Source: Mycobacterium gallinarum | Lineage (GTDB): Bacteria > Actinomycetota > Actinomycetes > Mycobacteriales > Mycobacteriaceae | Direction of reading: 5' to 3' | Assembly (NCBI RefSeq): GCF_010726765.1 | Contig: NZ_AP022601.1 | Span: 3,348,001 to 3,412,000, forward strand | Length of the DNA stretch: 64,000 nucleotides | Shown here: one piece after another, positions 35,686-45,870 of the stretch | How the letters are laid out: every line of letters starts with the position of its first letter | Numbering within the stretch: position 1 is the first letter of the stretch | The notes under the pieces: generated by a model | Seen by the model: the letters and a program-made list of their open reading frames with translations, nothing else | Database searches by the model: none | Told to the model about the DNA's origin: nothing | Program-made: the position numbers and the translations under genes

Positions 35686-38600
35686 TTAGACCGTCGAAAT
35701 CGAGCCAGAAATCACGTCGACGCTGCCCTGTGGCTTCCCGTCCAGGGCCAGGAGCAGGTCGGCGACCATCTGTATCAGTTCGAGGTCACGGATCCGCGGC
35801 GCGGCGACACCGCCACCCGCACGGGGTATGGGGACCTGCACCGTCGACGTCGTCGCGCGGTACGCCGCACTCGGGTAGAGCCGCTTGAGCCGCAGCTGCT
35901 GCGAATCCACCAACTGCAACGGCGACAGCTTCAGCGTGGCTTCCGACACCGTGCTCATTTCCGTGACCCCGTAATGCCGGCTCAGCAGTCGCAGCCGGGC
36001 CACCGCGATCAAGCGACGCGCGGGTTCGGGCAGCGGGCCGTACCGGTCGACGAGCTCGTCTATCACCGCGTCGACCGCGGCATCGTCGGCCGCCGCCGCC
36101 AGTCTGCGGTAGGCCTCCAACCGCAATCGGTCGCTGCCGATGTAGTCCGGGGGCAGATGTGCGTCGACCGGCAGATCGATCCGCACATCCTTCGGTTCCT
36201 CAGGCGCCAGAACCGTTTTCCCATCCGCTGCGGCTCGGTAGGCCTCGACGGCCTCGCCGACCAGCCGCACGTACAGGTCGAAACCGACGCCGGCGACGTG
36301 ACCGGACTGCTCAGCACCGAGAACGTTTCCGGCGCCGCGGATTTCGAGATCCTTCAGCGCCACCGCCATTCCGGCGCCGAGTTCATTGTTCTGCGCGATC
36401 GTGGCCAGCCGGTCGTATGCGGTCTCGGTGAGCGGAACCTCCGGCGGATAAAGGAAATACGCGTAACCGCGTTCGCGGCTGCGGCCCACCCGCCCTCGCA
36501 GCTGGTGCAATTGCGACAGGCCGAATGTGTCGGCCCGCTCGACGATCAGCGTGTTGGCGTTGGAGATGTCCAGGCCCGTCTCGACGATCGTGGTGCACAC
36601 GAGGATGTCGAACTCGCGGTTCCAGAAGCCCTCGACGGTCCTCTCCAGCTGCTCCTCGGGCATTTGCCCGTGCGCGACGGCGACGCGGGCCTCGGGCACC
36701 AACGCGCGCACCTTCGCCGCGGCCTGGTCGATCGAGCGCACCCGGTTGTGGATGTAAAAAGCCTGCCCGTCGCGCAGCATCTCGCGGCGCAGCGCCGCGG
36801 CGATCTGCTTGTCGTCCTGCGGGCCGACGTACGTCAGCACCGGATAGCGCTCCTCGGGCGGGGTGAGGATCGTCGACATCTCCCTGATGCCGGCAAGGCT
36901 CATCTCCAGCGTGCGCGGAATTGGGGTGGCGCTCATGGTCAGCACGTCGACGTGGGTGCGCATCGACTTGATGTGCTCCTTGTGCTCGACGCCGAACCGC
37001 TGCTCCTCGTCGACCACGACCAGGCCGAGGTCTTTCCACATCACGCCCATCTGCAACAGCCGGTGGGTGCCGATCACGATGTCGACCGAGCCGTCCTTCA
37101 TGCCCTCGAGCACCGCGCGCGACTCGGCGGGATCGGTGAACCGGGACAGGCCCTTCACGGTGACCGGGAAGCCGGCCATGCGCTGGGTGAACGTCTGAAG
37201 ATGCTGGTCGGCCAGCAGCGTCGTCGGCACCAGCACCGCGACCTGCTTGCCGTCCTGGACCGCCTTGAAGGCCGCCCGCACCGCGATCTCGGTCTTGCCG
37301 TAGCCGACGTCACCACAGATCACCCGGTCCATCGGGACCGGCTTCTCCATGTCGCCCTTGACCTCGGTGATGGCGGTGAGCTGGTCGACGGTCTCGGTGA
37401 ACCCGAACGCGTCCTCCATCTCGGCCTGCCACGGGGTGTCGGGGGCGAACGCGTGACCGGCCGAGGCCTGCCGCTTGGCGTACAGCGAGACCAGCTCGGC
37501 GGCGATCTCGCGCACCGCGCGTCGGGCCTTCGTCTTCGTGTTCGTCCAGTCGCTGCCGCCGAGCTTGCTCAAGGTCGGCGACTCACCGCCGACGTAGCGG
37601 GACAGCTGATCCAGCGAGTCCATCGGCACGTACAACCGGTCCGAGCCGCCGCCCCGTTTCGACGACGCATATTCGAGCACCAGGTACTCGCGGCGTGCGC
37701 CGCCGACCACCCGCTCGGTCATCTCGACGAACCGGCCGATGCCGTGCTGGTCGTGCACCACCAGATCGCCCGCGGTCAGCGCCAGCGGATCGACGACGTT
37801 GCGCCGCTTGGCGGCCAGCCGCTTGCCCTCGGTGGCAGCGACCCGGTTGCCCGTCAGGTCGGTCTCGGTGATCACCACCAGATTGGCGCCCGGGATCACG
37901 ACACCGTCGTGCAGCGGCCCCTTGAGCACATTGACGATCCCGTCCTTCAGATCCTCGCCCGGCTCCAAACAGACTGCCGCCGTGTCGGATTCGCGCAATT
38001 GTTCGACAATGCGGTGCGCGGTGCCGGTGCCGGGCGCGACGACGGCGGCATGCCCGCCGGTGAGGACGTGGGCGCGCAGCATCGCAAAGATCTCTGTGAC
38101 ATTGCTCTGCTGTCCTCGCGCCGACGGCGCCGGACGGATGTCGATCTCGAGTGCCGACTCGTCGGACAGCTGGCTCAGCGTCCACCACGGGTGGCCGCCG
38201 TCGCGGGCCGCCGAGCGCGCGTCATCCAACTCGATGAAGCCCGACGCCCCCATCGCCTCGAGGTCGATCGGTGCATCACCGCCGACCGCCGCCGTCGACC
38301 ACGAGGCCTCCAGGAACTCGCGGCCCGTCTTGATCAAGTCGGCCGCGCGGGTGCGGACCTTCTCCGGGTCGCAGATCAGCACCGGGGTGCCCGCCGGCAG
38401 ATGCGCGGTCAGCGTCGCCAAGTCGGTGGGGCGCAGCAGCGGCAGCAGCGCCTCCATCCCGTCGACGGGAATGCCCTCGGACAGCTTGGCGAGCATGTCG
38501 GGAACGCTGCCGGTCACGGTGTTGTCGATCACCGGGTGCTCGGCGGCCAACTCGAAGGCCCGGATGCGGACGTCGTCGGTCAGCAGCACCTCGCGGCAGG

Positions 38601-39321
38601 GCACGGCGATGAGCACGTCGACGTCGATCTCGGGGATGGAGCGCTGATCGGCGACGGAGAACATCCGCATCTCGGAGACCTCGTCACCCCAGAACTCGAT
38701 GCGCACCGGGTGCTCGGCGGTCGGCGGGAACACGTCGAGGATGCCGCCGCGCACCGCGAACTCACCTCGCTTGCCGACCATGTCGACGCGGGTGTAGGCC
38801 AGATCAACCAGCCGGGCGATCACTTGATCGAATGTCGCCTCCTGGCCGACGGTCAGTGTCACCGGCTCGATCTCGGCCACGTCGGGGGCCATCGGCTGCA
38901 ACAGCGACCGGGTGGTCGTGACGACGACGCGCAGCGGCGGACCGAGGCGTTCGTCGTCCGGGTGCGAAAGCCGGCGCAGCAGCATCAGGCGTGCACCGAC
39001 GGTGTCGACGCCCGGAGACAGCCGCTCGTGCGGCAGCGTTTCCCAGGACGGGAACAGGGCGACGGCGTCGCCGAATACGCCGCGCAGTTCGGCGGTCAGG
39101 TCGTCGGCTTCGCGCCCGGTCGCGGTGACGACGAGCAGCGGGCCCGCCGAGGCGAGTGCGCTCGCGACATACACCCGCGCGCTGGCGGGTCCGACCATGG
39201 CGAGATCGGCGGGTTTGTCGGCGGCGCGGTCGGCGATCTTCTGAAGCGAAGGATCCCGTAGCGCCAGGTCGACAACTCCGGCGATCGGGGTCTGGACATG
39301 GTTGATCCCCGATGCGGTCAT
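35686..39321 (-). CDS. mfd: Transcription-repair coupling factor Mfd
   Basis: A 1211-residue SF2 translocase that removes stalled RNA polymerase and recruits UvrA. Domains in order: UvrB-like N-terminus ([14 protein letters not shown]), RNA-polymerase-interacting CarD-like domain ([17 protein letters not shown]), helicase motor with Walker [28 protein letters not shown] box, [18 protein letters not shown], motif IV-VI ([25 protein letters not shown]) and the C-terminal D7 domain. Length is normal for the family. A 1221-codon open frame runs antisense to it, a high-GC artefact. It is downstream of the TetR gene with a 75-bp gap. Confidence 0.97.
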   Translation of the reverse strand: MTASGINHVQTPIAGVVDLALRDPSLQKIADRAADKPADLAMVGPASARVYVASALASAGPLLVVTATGREADDLTAELRGVFGDAVALFPSWETLPHERLSPGVDTVGARLMLLRRLSHPDDERLGPPLRVVVTTTRSLLQPMAPDVAEIEPVTLTVGQEATFDQVIARLVDLAYTRVDMVGKRGEFAVRGGILDVFPPTAEHPVRIEFWGDEVSEMRMFSVADQRSIPEIDVDVLIAVPCREVLLTDDVRIRAFELAAEHPVIDNTVTGSVPDMLAKLSEGIPVDGMEALLPLLRPTDLATLTAHLPAGTPVLICDPEKVRTRAADLIKTGREFLEASWSTAAVGGDAPIDLEAMGASGFIELDDARSAARDGGHPWWTLSQLSDESALEIDIRPAPSARGQQSNVTEIFAMLRAHVLTGGHAAVVAPGTGTAHRIVEQLRESDTAAVCLEPGEDLKDGIVNVLKGPLHDGVVIPGANLVVITETDLTGNRVAATEGKRLAAKRRNVVDPLALTAGDLVVHDQHGIGRFVEMTERVVGGARREYLVLEYASSKRGGGSDRLYVPMDSLDQLSRYVGGESPTLSKLGGSDWTNTKTKARRAVREIAAELVSLYAKRQASAGHAFAPDTPWQAEMEDAFGFTETVDQLTAITEVKGDMEKPVPMDRVICGDVGYGKTEIAVRAAFKAVQDGKQVAVLVPTTLLADQHLQTFTQRMAGFPVTVKGLSRFTDPAESRAVLEGMKDGSVDIVIGTHRLLQMGVMWKDLGLVVVDEEQRFGVEHKEHIKSMRTHVDVLTMSATPIPRTLEMSLAGIREMSTILTPPEERYPVLTYVGPQDDKQIAAALRREMLRDGQAFYIHNRVRSIDQAAAKVRALVPEARVAVAHGQMPEEQLERTVEGFWNREFDILVCTTIVETGLDISNANTLIVERADTFGLSQLHQLRGRVGRSRERGYAYFLYPPEVPLTETAYDRLATIAQNNELGAGMAVALKDLEIRGAGNVLGAEQSGHVAGVGFDLYVRLVGEAVEAYRAAADGKTVLAPEEPKDVRIDLPVDAHLPPDYIGSDRLRLEAYRRLAAAADDAAVDAVIDELVDRYGPLPEPARRLIAVARLRLLSRHYGVTEMSTVSEATLKLSPLQLVDSQQLRLKRLYPSAAYRATTSTVQVPIPRAGGGVAAPRIRDLELIQMVADLLLALDGKPQGSVDVISGSISTV

Positions 39322-39396
39322 GATGCCTCCATCGTAGGCACAGCGATTTCGGTGTCGCTGGTCGCGCTCACCGCGACTCAGTACACCGAAACCGCC

Positions 39397-40023
39397 CTAT
39401 TCGTCGAGCAGTGGCGGGTCGTTCTCGAGATGCATCAACCCGTTCCAGCAGAGGTTGACCAGGTGCGCGGCCACGACCTCTTTCTTGGGCTCGCGCACAT
39501 CCAGCCACCACTGCGCCGTCATCGAGACGGAGCCGACCAGGGCCTGCGCGTACAGCGGCGCCATCTCGGCGTCCAGCCCGCGGCGGGAGAAGTCGCCCGC
39601 CAGGATCGAGGACACCTGGTTGACGGCCTCGTTGAGCAGCGTCGAGTAGGTGCTGCCCGACGAGATCGAGGCCGGGGAGTCGCGTATGAGGATGCGGAAC
39701 CCGTCGGTGCGCTCGTCCACGTAGGTCAGCAGTGCCAGCGCCACCCGCTCGATGCGCAGCCGGGACCGGTTGTTGGTCATCTTCGTCAGAGATGACGTGA
39801 TGCGGTCCAGCAGCGCGGACATCTCGCGGTCGACCACCACCGCGTACAGCCCCTCCTTGCCGCCGAAGTGCTCGTAGACGACCGGTTTGGAGACGTTGGC
39901 GCGCTGCGCGATCTCTTCGATCGAGGCGCCCTCGTACCCGCGCTCGGCGAACAATGACCTCGCGATGTCGATGAGCTGATGCCGCCGCTCCGCACCGGTC
40001 ATCCTGGCGCGGGGCGTGCGCAT
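39397..40023 (-). CDS. TetR-family transcriptional regulator
   Basis: A 208-residue regulator. The N-terminal HTH is clear: GAERRHQLIDIARSLFAERGYEGASIEEIAQRANVSKPVVYEHFGGKEGLYAVV, followed by a ligand domain with VALALLTYVDERTDGFRILIRD. It corresponds in position to Rv1019 of M. tuberculosis, between mfd and the tRNA-Gln/glmU genes. ATG 40023 is the first Met near the domain; earlier in-frame starts exist but cross into the promoter near the tRNA. The target and ligand are unknown. Confidence 0.92.
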   Translation of the reverse strand: MRTPRARMTGAERRHQLIDIARSLFAERGYEGASIEEIAQRANVSKPVVYEHFGGKEGLYAVVVDREMSALLDRITSSLTKMTNNRSRLRIERVALALLTYVDERTDGFRILIRDSPASISSGSTYSTLLNEAVNQVSSILAGDFSRRGLDAEMAPLYAQALVGSVSMTAQWWLDVREPKKEVVAAHLVNLCWNGLMHLENDPPLLDE

Positions 40024-40106
40024 GTTGCTATCGGGGCCGTCGGGCTTAGCGGGCACTGCCACGGCTTTCAGGGTATGCCCTTCGACTAACATCACGGGTT
40101 GATCGA

Positions 40107-40178
40107 TCCGTCGTGGTGTAATCGGCAGCACCTCTGATTTTGGTTCAGATAGTTCAGGTTCGAGTCCTGGCGACGGAG
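40107..40178 (+). tRNA. tRNA-Gln (anticodon TTG)
   Basis: A 72-nt cloverleaf: acceptor TCCGTCG/CGACGGA, anticodon stem TCTGA/TCAGA with loop TTTTGGT (anticodon TTG, Gln CAA codon), T arm with GGTTCGAGTCC, discriminator G, CCA not encoded. It is divergent from the TetR gene and upstream of glmU, the same location as in M. tuberculosis as I recall. Confidence 0.95.
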
Positions 40179-40264
40179 CACTTGCGCGGCGAAAGTGCGC
40201 AAACTGGCCAAGGAAGACGGCGTGTCGCCCGCAGACACGCACGTTCGCGGGGAAGGGAAACCCT

Positions 40265-41770
40265 ATGACCCAGGGGCCCACTGATTCGGCCGTCGTCGTC
40301 TTGGCGGCAGGCGCAGGCACCCGGATGCGCTCCGCAACGCCGAAAATGCTGCATGAGATCGCCGGCCGCAGCATGCTGTCGCACGCGCTGCACGCCGTCG
40401 CCGACGCGACCCCGCAGCACCTCATCGTCGTCGTCGGCAAGGACCGTGACCTGGTGGTGCCCGCAGTCGACAAGCTGGCAGCCGACCTCGGCCGCGGCAT
40501 CGACATCGCGGTGCAGGAAGAGCAGCTGGGCACCGGGCACGCCGTCGCGTGCGGCCTGACCGCGCTGCCCGTCGGCTTCACCGGCACTGTCGTCGTCACC
40601 TTGAGCGACGTACCGCTGCTGGACGCCGGCACACTCGCCGACCTGATCGCCGTGCACAGTGCCGAATCCGCCGCCGCGACGGTGGTGACGACGACGCTGC
40701 CCGACCCGAAGGGTTACGGCCGCATCCTGCGCACCCAGGACGGCGAGGTCATCGGCATCGTCGAACAGGCCGACGCCACCCCTTCGCAGCTGGCCATCAC
40801 CGAGGTCAACGCCGGCGTCTACGCCTTCGACACCACCGCGCTGCGGTCGGCACTCGGCCGTCTGCGGTCGGACAACGCGCAGCATGAGCAGTACCTGACC
40901 GACGTCATCTCGATCCTGCGGTCCGACGGCCACGTGGTGCGGGCCAAGCACGTCGACGACTCAATGCTGGTCGCCGGCGTCAACGACCGGGTGCAGCTGG
41001 CCACGCTGGGCGCCGAAATGAACCGGCGCATCGTGACCGCGCACCAGCGCGCCGGGGTGACGATCACCGATCCGGCCTCCACCTGGATCGACGTCGACGT
41101 GACCATCGGACCCGACACCGTCGTCTACCCCGGCAGTCAACTGCTCGGGTCGACCCACATCGGCGCGAACTGCCAGATCGGCCCGGACACCACGCTGACG
41201 GACGTCACAGTCGGCGACGAGGCAATGGTGGTGCGCACCCACGGCAGTCAATCGGCGATCGGTGGTGGGGCAGCCGTCGGCCCGTTCGCGTACCTGCGAC
41301 CCGGCACCGTGTTGGGCGCCGACGGCAAGCTCGGCGCGTTCGTCGAGACGAAGAACTCGACCATCGGGGCGGGTACGAAGGTGCCGCACCTGACCTACGT
41401 CGGCGACGCCGATATCGGCGAGCACAGCAACATCGGCGCATCCAGCGTCTTCGTCAACTACGACGGCGAGAACAAGAGCCGCACGACGATCGGCTCCCAC
41501 GTACGTACCGGATCCGACACGATGTTCGTCGCGCCGGTCACCATCGGCGACGGCGCCTACACCGGCGCGGGCACCGTGGTGCGCGAGGACGTGCCGCCGG
41601 GCGCACTGGCGGTGTCGGCGGGGCCACAGCGAAACGTCGAGGGCTGGGTGGCGCGTAAGCGACCCGGATCGGCTTCGGCCGCCGCAGCGGCGGCGGCATT
41701 GGGCTCAGCCGAGGGCGCGTCCAGTCCATCTGGCGAACAGCCCAGCCAGGACGACGCCACAAAGCCGTGA
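40265..41770 (+). CDS. glmU: GlmU, bifunctional GlcN-1-P acetyltransferase / GlcNAc-1-P uridyltransferase
   Basis: A 501-residue enzyme. The N-terminal uridyltransferase has [17 protein letters not shown]; the C-terminal left-handed beta-helix acetyltransferase shows hexapeptide repeats ([66 protein letters not shown]). It makes UDP-GlcNAc for peptidoglycan and arabinogalactan linker synthesis. The C-terminus has a long disordered Ala/Ser-rich tail (about 35 residues), which mycobacterial GlmU proteins typically carry. ATG 40265. It overlaps the prsA upstream frame but leaves 74 bp to the real prsA start. Confidence 0.97.
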   Translation: MTQGPTDSAVVVLAAGAGTRMRSATPKMLHEIAGRSMLSHALHAVADATPQHLIVVVGKDRDLVVPAVDKLAADLGRGIDIAVQEEQLGTGHAVACGLTALPVGFTGTVVVTLSDVPLLDAGTLADLIAVHSAESAAATVVTTTLPDPKGYGRILRTQDGEVIGIVEQADATPSQLAITEVNAGVYAFDTTALRSALGRLRSDNAQHEQYLTDVISILRSDGHVVRAKHVDDSMLVAGVNDRVQLATLGAEMNRRIVTAHQRAGVTITDPASTWIDVDVTIGPDTVVYPGSQLLGSTHIGANCQIGPDTTLTDVTVGDEAMVVRTHGSQSAIGGGAAVGPFAYLRPGTVLGADGKLGAFVETKNSTIGAGTKVPHLTYVGDADIGEHSNIGASSVFVNYDGENKSRTTIGSHVRTGSDTMFVAPVTIGDGAYTGAGTVVREDVPPGALAVSAGPQRNVEGWVARKRPGSASAAAAAAALGSAEGASSPSGEQPSQDDATKP

Positions 41771-41844
41771 GCCGGTTGCCAGGTGTTCGGGATTCGGCAA
41801 CCCGTACGATTGAGCCGATATCGTCCCCGAGCAATGAGGGCACT

Positions 41845-42825
41845 GTGGGCACCGAGTGGACCGACAACCGCAAAAATCTGATGCTGTTCTCGGGTCGCGC
41901 GCACCCCGAACTGGCTGAACAGGTCGCCAAAGAGCTCGACGTCCACGTCACGGCGCAGACCGCCCGCGATTTCGCGAACGGCGAGATCTTCGTCCGCTTC
42001 GACGAGTCGGTTCGCGGTTGCGACGCCTTCGTACTGCAGTCGCACCCCGCGCCGTTGAACCAGTGGCTGATGGAACAGCTGCTGATGATCGACGCGCTCA
42101 AGCGTGGCAGCGCCAAGCGCATCACGGCGATCCTGCCGTTCTACCCCTACGCCCGCCAGGACAAGAAGCATCGCGGCCGCGAGCCGATCTCCGCGCGGTT
42201 GGTCGCCGACCTGCTCAAGACCGCGGGTGCGAACCGGATCCTGACGGTCGACCTGCACACCGATCAGATCCAGGGCTTCTTCGACGGCCCCGTCGACCAC
42301 ATGCGGGCGCAGAAGCTGCTGACCGGCTACATCGCCGAGAACTACTCCGACCACGACATGGTCGTGGTCTCCCCCGACTCGGGCCGCGTGCGTGTCGCCG
42401 AGAAGTGGGCCGACTCACTGGGCGGCGTTCCCCTCGCCTTCATTCACAAGACCCGCGACCCGCTGGTGCCCAACCAGGTGAAGTCCAACCGCGTCGTCGG
42501 CGACGTGAAGGGCAAGACCTGCATCCTCACCGACGACATGATCGACACCGGCGGCACCATCGCCGGCGCGGTGAACCTGCTGCGCGCCGACGGTGCCAGC
42601 GACGTCATCATCGCCGCGACGCACGGCGTGCTGAGCGATCCCGCCGCGCAACGGCTCGCGGACTGCGGTGCACGCGAGGTCATCGTCACCAACACGCTGC
42701 CGATCGATGAGGAAAAGCGCTTCCCGCAGCTGACCGTGCTATCGATCGCACCGCTGCTGGCCAACACCATTCGCGCGGTGTTCGACAACGGTTCCGTCAC
42801 CAGCCTTTTCGACGGGTCGGCGTAG
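41845..42825 (+). CDS. prsA: Ribose-phosphate pyrophosphokinase (PRPP synthetase)
   Basis: A 326-residue class I PRPP synthetase (ribose-5-P + ATP to PRPP): MLFSGRAHPELAEQVAKEL, GEIFVRFDESVRGCDAFVLQS, YPYARQDKKHRGREPISARL (ATP loop), DLHTDQIQGFF, and the PRPP-binding loop DDMIDTGGTIAGAV. PRPP feeds nucleotide, His/Trp and arabinan (DPA) synthesis. GTG 41845 has GAGGG at the right distance and gives exactly the M. tuberculosis length; the open frame from 41767 overlaps glmU. The stop TAG shares a base with the next gene's GTG. Confidence 0.97.
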   Translation: MGTEWTDNRKNLMLFSGRAHPELAEQVAKELDVHVTAQTARDFANGEIFVRFDESVRGCDAFVLQSHPAPLNQWLMEQLLMIDALKRGSAKRITAILPFYPYARQDKKHRGREPISARLVADLLKTAGANRILTVDLHTDQIQGFFDGPVDHMRAQKLLTGYIAENYSDHDMVVVSPDSGRVRVAEKWADSLGGVPLAFIHKTRDPLVPNQVKSNRVVGDVKGKTCILTDDMIDTGGTIAGAVNLLRADGASDVIIAATHGVLSDPAAQRLADCGAREVIVTNTLPIDEEKRFPQLTVLSIAPLLANTIRAVFDNGSVTSLFDGSA

Positions 42826-43169
42826 TGCCAGAGGGAATCATCTATCACAACCCGAAGTGCACCACCTCCCGTAAGACGCTGGAGTTGTTGCGGGACAACG
42901 GCATCGAGCCGACGGTGGTGCAGTACCTCAAGACCCCACCGACGCGCGCCGAGCTCGCGAAGATGATCAAGGATGCCGGCATCGACGTGCGCACCGCGGT
43001 GCGTAAGCGTGAATCTCTTTACGGAGAACTGAATCTCGCCGACGCCACCGACGACGAACTGCTCGACGCGATGACCGAGAACCCGATCCTGATCGAGCGG
43101 CCGTTCGTCGTCACCACGAAGGGCACCCGACTGGCCCGGCCTATCGACGCGGTGCGCGAGATTCTGTGA
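42825..43169 (+). CDS. ArsC/Spx-family arsenate reductase-like protein
   Basis: A 114-residue thioredoxin-fold protein: IIYHNPKCTTSRKTLELL with the reactive Cys at position 12, then VVQYLKTPPTRAELAKMIKDAG, VRKRESLY, ENPILIERPFVVTTKGTRLARP. This matches the glutaredoxin-dependent arsenate reductase (ArsC, YffB) family, including the RP motif and the Arg residues of the arsenate site. It is placed in the prsA-lpqT operon (GTG start overlapping the prsA stop by 1 base, and overlapping lpqT by 4), which is not an arsenic context, so its real substrate may differ. Confidence 0.88.
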   Translation: MPEGIIYHNPKCTTSRKTLELLRDNGIEPTVVQYLKTPPTRAELAKMIKDAGIDVRTAVRKRESLYGELNLADATDDELLDAMTENPILIERPFVVTTKGTRLARPIDAVREIL

Positions 43170-43837
43170 GGGTTCGCCACCGCGTGGTAGCCGCCGCGCT
43201 GGCGGTTCTCGCCGCGTCGGGTTGCGCACCGAAACCGCCTGACTACCAGTCGCTTTTGTCGACGACGCCGACGACGACCACGACAACTTCGTCGGGTGAC
43301 GAGGCGCAGGTGCCCATCGCGACCTACTTGGAACAGAAGGGCGTCGTCGGTGAGCCCATTCCGGCGGACAAGCTGACCGACCTCACGGTGACGTATCCGA
43401 CACCACCGGGCTGGAAGCCGTTCTTCAACTCGAATCTGTCGCCGGGCACGCGGGTGATCGCCAAGGGCACGACCTATCCGATGGCGATGGTGATCGTCTT
43501 CAAGCTCAACGGCGACTTCGATGTCAAGGAAGCCATCGGGCACGGCTACGTCGACGCCGAGATGTCGGAGAACTTCAAGCGCCTCAACGCGTCGATGGAC
43601 GACTTCAAGGGTTTCCCGTCGGCCATGATCGAGGGCAGCTACGACCTCAACGGTGCGCGGATGCACACCTACAACCGGATCGTCATTGCGACCGGTGCAC
43701 CGCCGGCCAACAATCGGTACCTCATCCAGTTCACGGTGACGGGCTACGCAGACAAGGCCGTCGAAGAGGCGCCCGATATCGAGGCGATCATCCGGGGCTT
43801 CAACGTCGCAGTGCCGAAGGCACCCCCGAAGCGCTGA
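43166..43837 (+). CDS. lpqT: LpqT-like lipoprotein
   Basis: A 223-residue lipoprotein with a signal sequence and lipobox AASGC (Cys about residue 20). A low-complexity Thr run follows (STTPTTTTTTSSG), then a globular region (DLTVTYPTPPGWKPFF, AMVIVFKLNGDFDVKEAIGHGYVDAE, GFPSAMIEGSYDL, IQFTVTGYADKAVEEAPDIEAIIRGF). It belongs to the LpqN/LpqT family of mycobacterial lipoproteins, whose function is not established. The GTG start overlaps the ArsC-like stop. Normally rplY follows; here an inserted unit intervenes. Confidence 0.88.
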   Translation: MRVRHRVVAAALAVLAASGCAPKPPDYQSLLSTTPTTTTTTSSGDEAQVPIATYLEQKGVVGEPIPADKLTDLTVTYPTPPGWKPFFNSNLSPGTRVIAKGTTYPMAMVIVFKLNGDFDVKEAIGHGYVDAEMSENFKRLNASMDDFKGFPSAMIEGSYDLNGARMHTYNRIVIATGAPPANNRYLIQFTVTGYADKAVEEAPDIEAIIRGFNVAVPKAPPKR

Positions 43838-43842
43838 TTTTC

Positions 43843-43903
43843 CGCGAAACGGTATTCCAGCAGCGAAAGTACGAGTGCCGGCCTGCTGGAATACAGTTTC
43901 GCG
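43843..43903. repeat. Palindromic hairpin element, copy A (3' side of the DUF559 gene)
   Basis: Left arm 43843-43863 and right arm 43883-43903 are 21-nt inverted copies with one mismatch, separated by a 19-nt loop. The core of each arm is CGAAAC(T/G)GTATTCCAGCAG. It sits between the convergent ends of lpqT and the DUF559 gene, 3 bp beyond the latter's stop codon, so it could act as a bidirectional terminator. The identical arms recur at 44788-44844. Confidence 0.93.
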
Positions 43904-43906
43904 AAC

Positions 43907-44752
43907 TCACGGCCGCCATCCGCGGGCGACCATCGCGTTCCAGGCCCGTCGGACAATGTCTTTGGGGTGGTCCTCTTTGATGACGCGAAGGACAATCCAG
44001 CCGAGGCTCTCGATGATCGGTATGACGCGCCGGTCCTTCACATACTGCGCGCGAGACGTCTGATGCTGCTCGCCGTCGTACTCGGCGACGACCATGAACT
44101 CTTCCCAACCCATATCGACGGTGCGAAGTACCTTCCCGTTCTGATCGAAGATTGGTATCTGGGTGGCCGGCCTCGGAAGGCCCGCATCGATATAGAGGAG
44201 TCGCAGCCATGTTTCTCGCGGCGAGGCGGCGCCACCGTCGACAAGTGGGAGTGCGTCCTTGAGGAGTTTGACGCCGCGCGCGCCGCGATATCGCTTGGCC
44301 ATCAGCAGCACATCCTCCGCAGAGAAAGGCCGCGCACGCATCAGCGCGTCCAGTCGCGCGACGGCTTGGCCGCGCTCCAGGAAGCGGCCAAGATCGAAGG
44401 CGGTACGGGCGGGCGTCGCAATAGGGATGGCCGACGAGGTGAACTCGTCGTCTGCGATCCGCTCGTTGCGGGCCACCATGCCGGCCGGCGGTCGCGTGTT
44501 GTTGTATAGCAGCTCAATGTCTAGGTCGGCATCGACCCAGTCCGCGCCGTGCAACGCTGACGCCGCGACACCGGTGATGATGCCTGCTCGCTTCGACCAC
44601 AACCACGCCCCTGTCGCGCGATCGGCGAGCGACAGGTCGTGCCATCTAGGCGCGTACACGTTCGGATAGATCGGCCGATACCACCGCGCGAGCTCGTGCC
44701 GGGTCACCGTGCCGCGCGCGACGGCTTCGGTGCCGATGAATACCTCCCCCAT
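43907..44752 (-). CDS. DUF559-type PD-(D/E)XK nuclease with AbiEi-like N-terminus
   Basis: A 281-residue protein. Residues 1-75 resemble the winged-helix AbiEi antitoxin N-terminus (RGTVTRHELARWYRPIYPNVYAP). Residues about 175-275 form a DUF559/Vsr-like endonuclease domain: SPRETWLRLLY, then Asp213 (VDMGW), E224/D226 (VAEYDGEQH), Asp240, and GWIVLRV. These fit the D-(D/E)xK-type active site. It probably binds and cleaves or nicks DNA; the target is unknown. It stands alone between two inverted palindromes, interrupting lpqT-rplY. Divergent from the following SDR. Its possible relation to the flanking repeats is inference. Confidence 0.82.
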   Translation of the reverse strand: MGEVFIGTEAVARGTVTRHELARWYRPIYPNVYAPRWHDLSLADRATGAWLWSKRAGIITGVAASALHGADWVDADLDIELLYNNTRPPAGMVARNERIADDEFTSSAIPIATPARTAFDLGRFLERGQAVARLDALMRARPFSAEDVLLMAKRYRGARGVKLLKDALPLVDGGAASPRETWLRLLYIDAGLPRPATQIPIFDQNGKVLRTVDMGWEEFMVVAEYDGEQHQTSRAQYVKDRRVIPIIESLGWIVLRVIKEDHPKDIVRRAWNAMVARGWRP

Positions 44753-44787
44753 GGCGAGATACTGCAGACCCGTACCGACATCGCCTG

Positions 44788-44844
44788 CGAAACTGTATTC
44801 CAGCAGACCATCACTCGAACTTCGCCTGCTGGAATACAGTTTCG
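44788..44844. repeat. Palindromic hairpin element, copy B (5' side of the DUF559 gene)
   Basis: Left arm 44788-44806 (CGAAACTGTATTCCAGCAG) and right arm 44826-44844 are perfect 19-nt inverted repeats with a 19-nt loop, the same geometry as copy A. The loop matches the reverse complement of the copy-A loop at 12 of 19 positions (shared CACTCG and ACTT), so the two copies are inverted relative to each other. It lies 35 bp upstream of the DUF559 start and 27 bp upstream of the SDR start, in the divergent promoter region. Confidence 0.93.
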
Positions 44845-44871
44845 GCGAACGGAGTCCGTAGGGTGGGCGCC

Positions 44872-45741
44872 ATGAGTCAATGGACCGCCGCCGACCTGCC
44901 GTCCTTCGCCGGACGGACCGTCATCGTCACCGGAGCCAACAGCGGCCTGGGCCTGATCACCGCCCGTGAACTGGCCGGCGTCGGGGCCAAGACGATTCTC
45001 GCCGTGCGCAACACGGCCAAGGGCGACGAGGCCGCGCGATCCATCACCGGCGATGTCGAGGTGCGCAAGCTCGACCTGCAGGACCTCGCATCGGTGCGCG
45101 CGTTCGCCGACGGGGTCGACAACGTCGACGTGCTCGTGAACAACGCGGGCATCATGGCGGTCCCCTTCGCGCTGACCGTCGACGGGTTCGAGAGCCAGAT
45201 CGGTACCAACCACCTCGGCCATTTCGCCCTGACGAACCTGCTGCTGCCCAAGATCACCGACCGCGTGGTGACCGTGTCCTCCGGCATGCATCTGATCGGC
45301 CAGATCAACCTCAAGGACCTGAACTGGAAGGCGCGGCCCTACTCGCCGTGGCGGGCCTACGGCCAGTCCAAGCTCGCCAATCTCCTGTTCACCAGCGAGT
45401 TGCAGAAGCGACTCGACGGGGCGGGGTCACCGCTGAAGGCGCACGCCGCCCACCCCGGTTATTCGGCGACAAACCTGCAGGGCAACACCGGACGCAAGCT
45501 GGGCGACGCGTTGATGACGTTCGGCAACAAGCTGGCGACCGACGCCGACTTCGGCGCCCGTCAGACGCTGTACGCGGTGGCCGAAGACCTGCCGGGCAAT
45601 ACATTCGTCGGGCCGCAGTTCGCGATGTGGGGTCCGACCGGGCCCACCCCGCTGCGCAGCCCGCTGGCTCGCGACGCCGAGAAGGCCGCTGGGCTGTGGG
45701 AGCTGTCCGAGCAGCTCACGGACACCAAGTTCGGGCTCTGA
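44872..45741 (+). CDS. SDR, retinol-dehydrogenase-like
   Basis: A 289-residue SDR: TVIVTGANSGLGLITAREL, NNAGIMAVPFALTVDGFESQIGTNHLGHFAL, SSGMHL and catalytic YGQSKLAN. The pattern fits the large group of retinol-dehydrogenase/WW-domain-oxidoreductase-like SDRs common in actinobacteria. ATG 44872; GTG 44863 is in frame. It is divergent from the DUF559 gene with hairpin copy B in its leader, and lies between lpqT and rplY, where M. tuberculosis has no gene by my recollection. The substrate is unknown. Confidence 0.87.
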   Translation: MSQWTAADLPSFAGRTVIVTGANSGLGLITARELAGVGAKTILAVRNTAKGDEAARSITGDVEVRKLDLQDLASVRAFADGVDNVDVLVNNAGIMAVPFALTVDGFESQIGTNHLGHFALTNLLLPKITDRVVTVSSGMHLIGQINLKDLNWKARPYSPWRAYGQSKLANLLFTSELQKRLDGAGSPLKAHAAHPGYSATNLQGNTGRKLGDALMTFGNKLATDADFGARQTLYAVAEDLPGNTFVGPQFAMWGPTGPTPLRSPLARDAEKAAGLWELSEQLTDTKFGL

Positions 45742-45870
45742 TTTGGGGTTGAGCTGCGGCTGCGGCTACCCTGGCTGCTAATCACGGCGAGGGTGGGCAG
45801 CCACCGTTATCGACGCGAACCATCTAGAGGTTCCCTGGCCGTGCTCGACACGACACAGGAGTTGAACCCA

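Noticed and set aside
35596..39261. A 1221-codon open frame antisense to mfd
   Set aside because: It mirrors a GC-rich coding strand, has no recognisable domain and is exactly antisense to a complete mfd. It is a codon-bias artefact.
43843..44845. A classical insertion sequence
   Set aside because: No DDE or HUH transposase is encoded, and I see no target-site duplication. The nuclease is DUF559-like.
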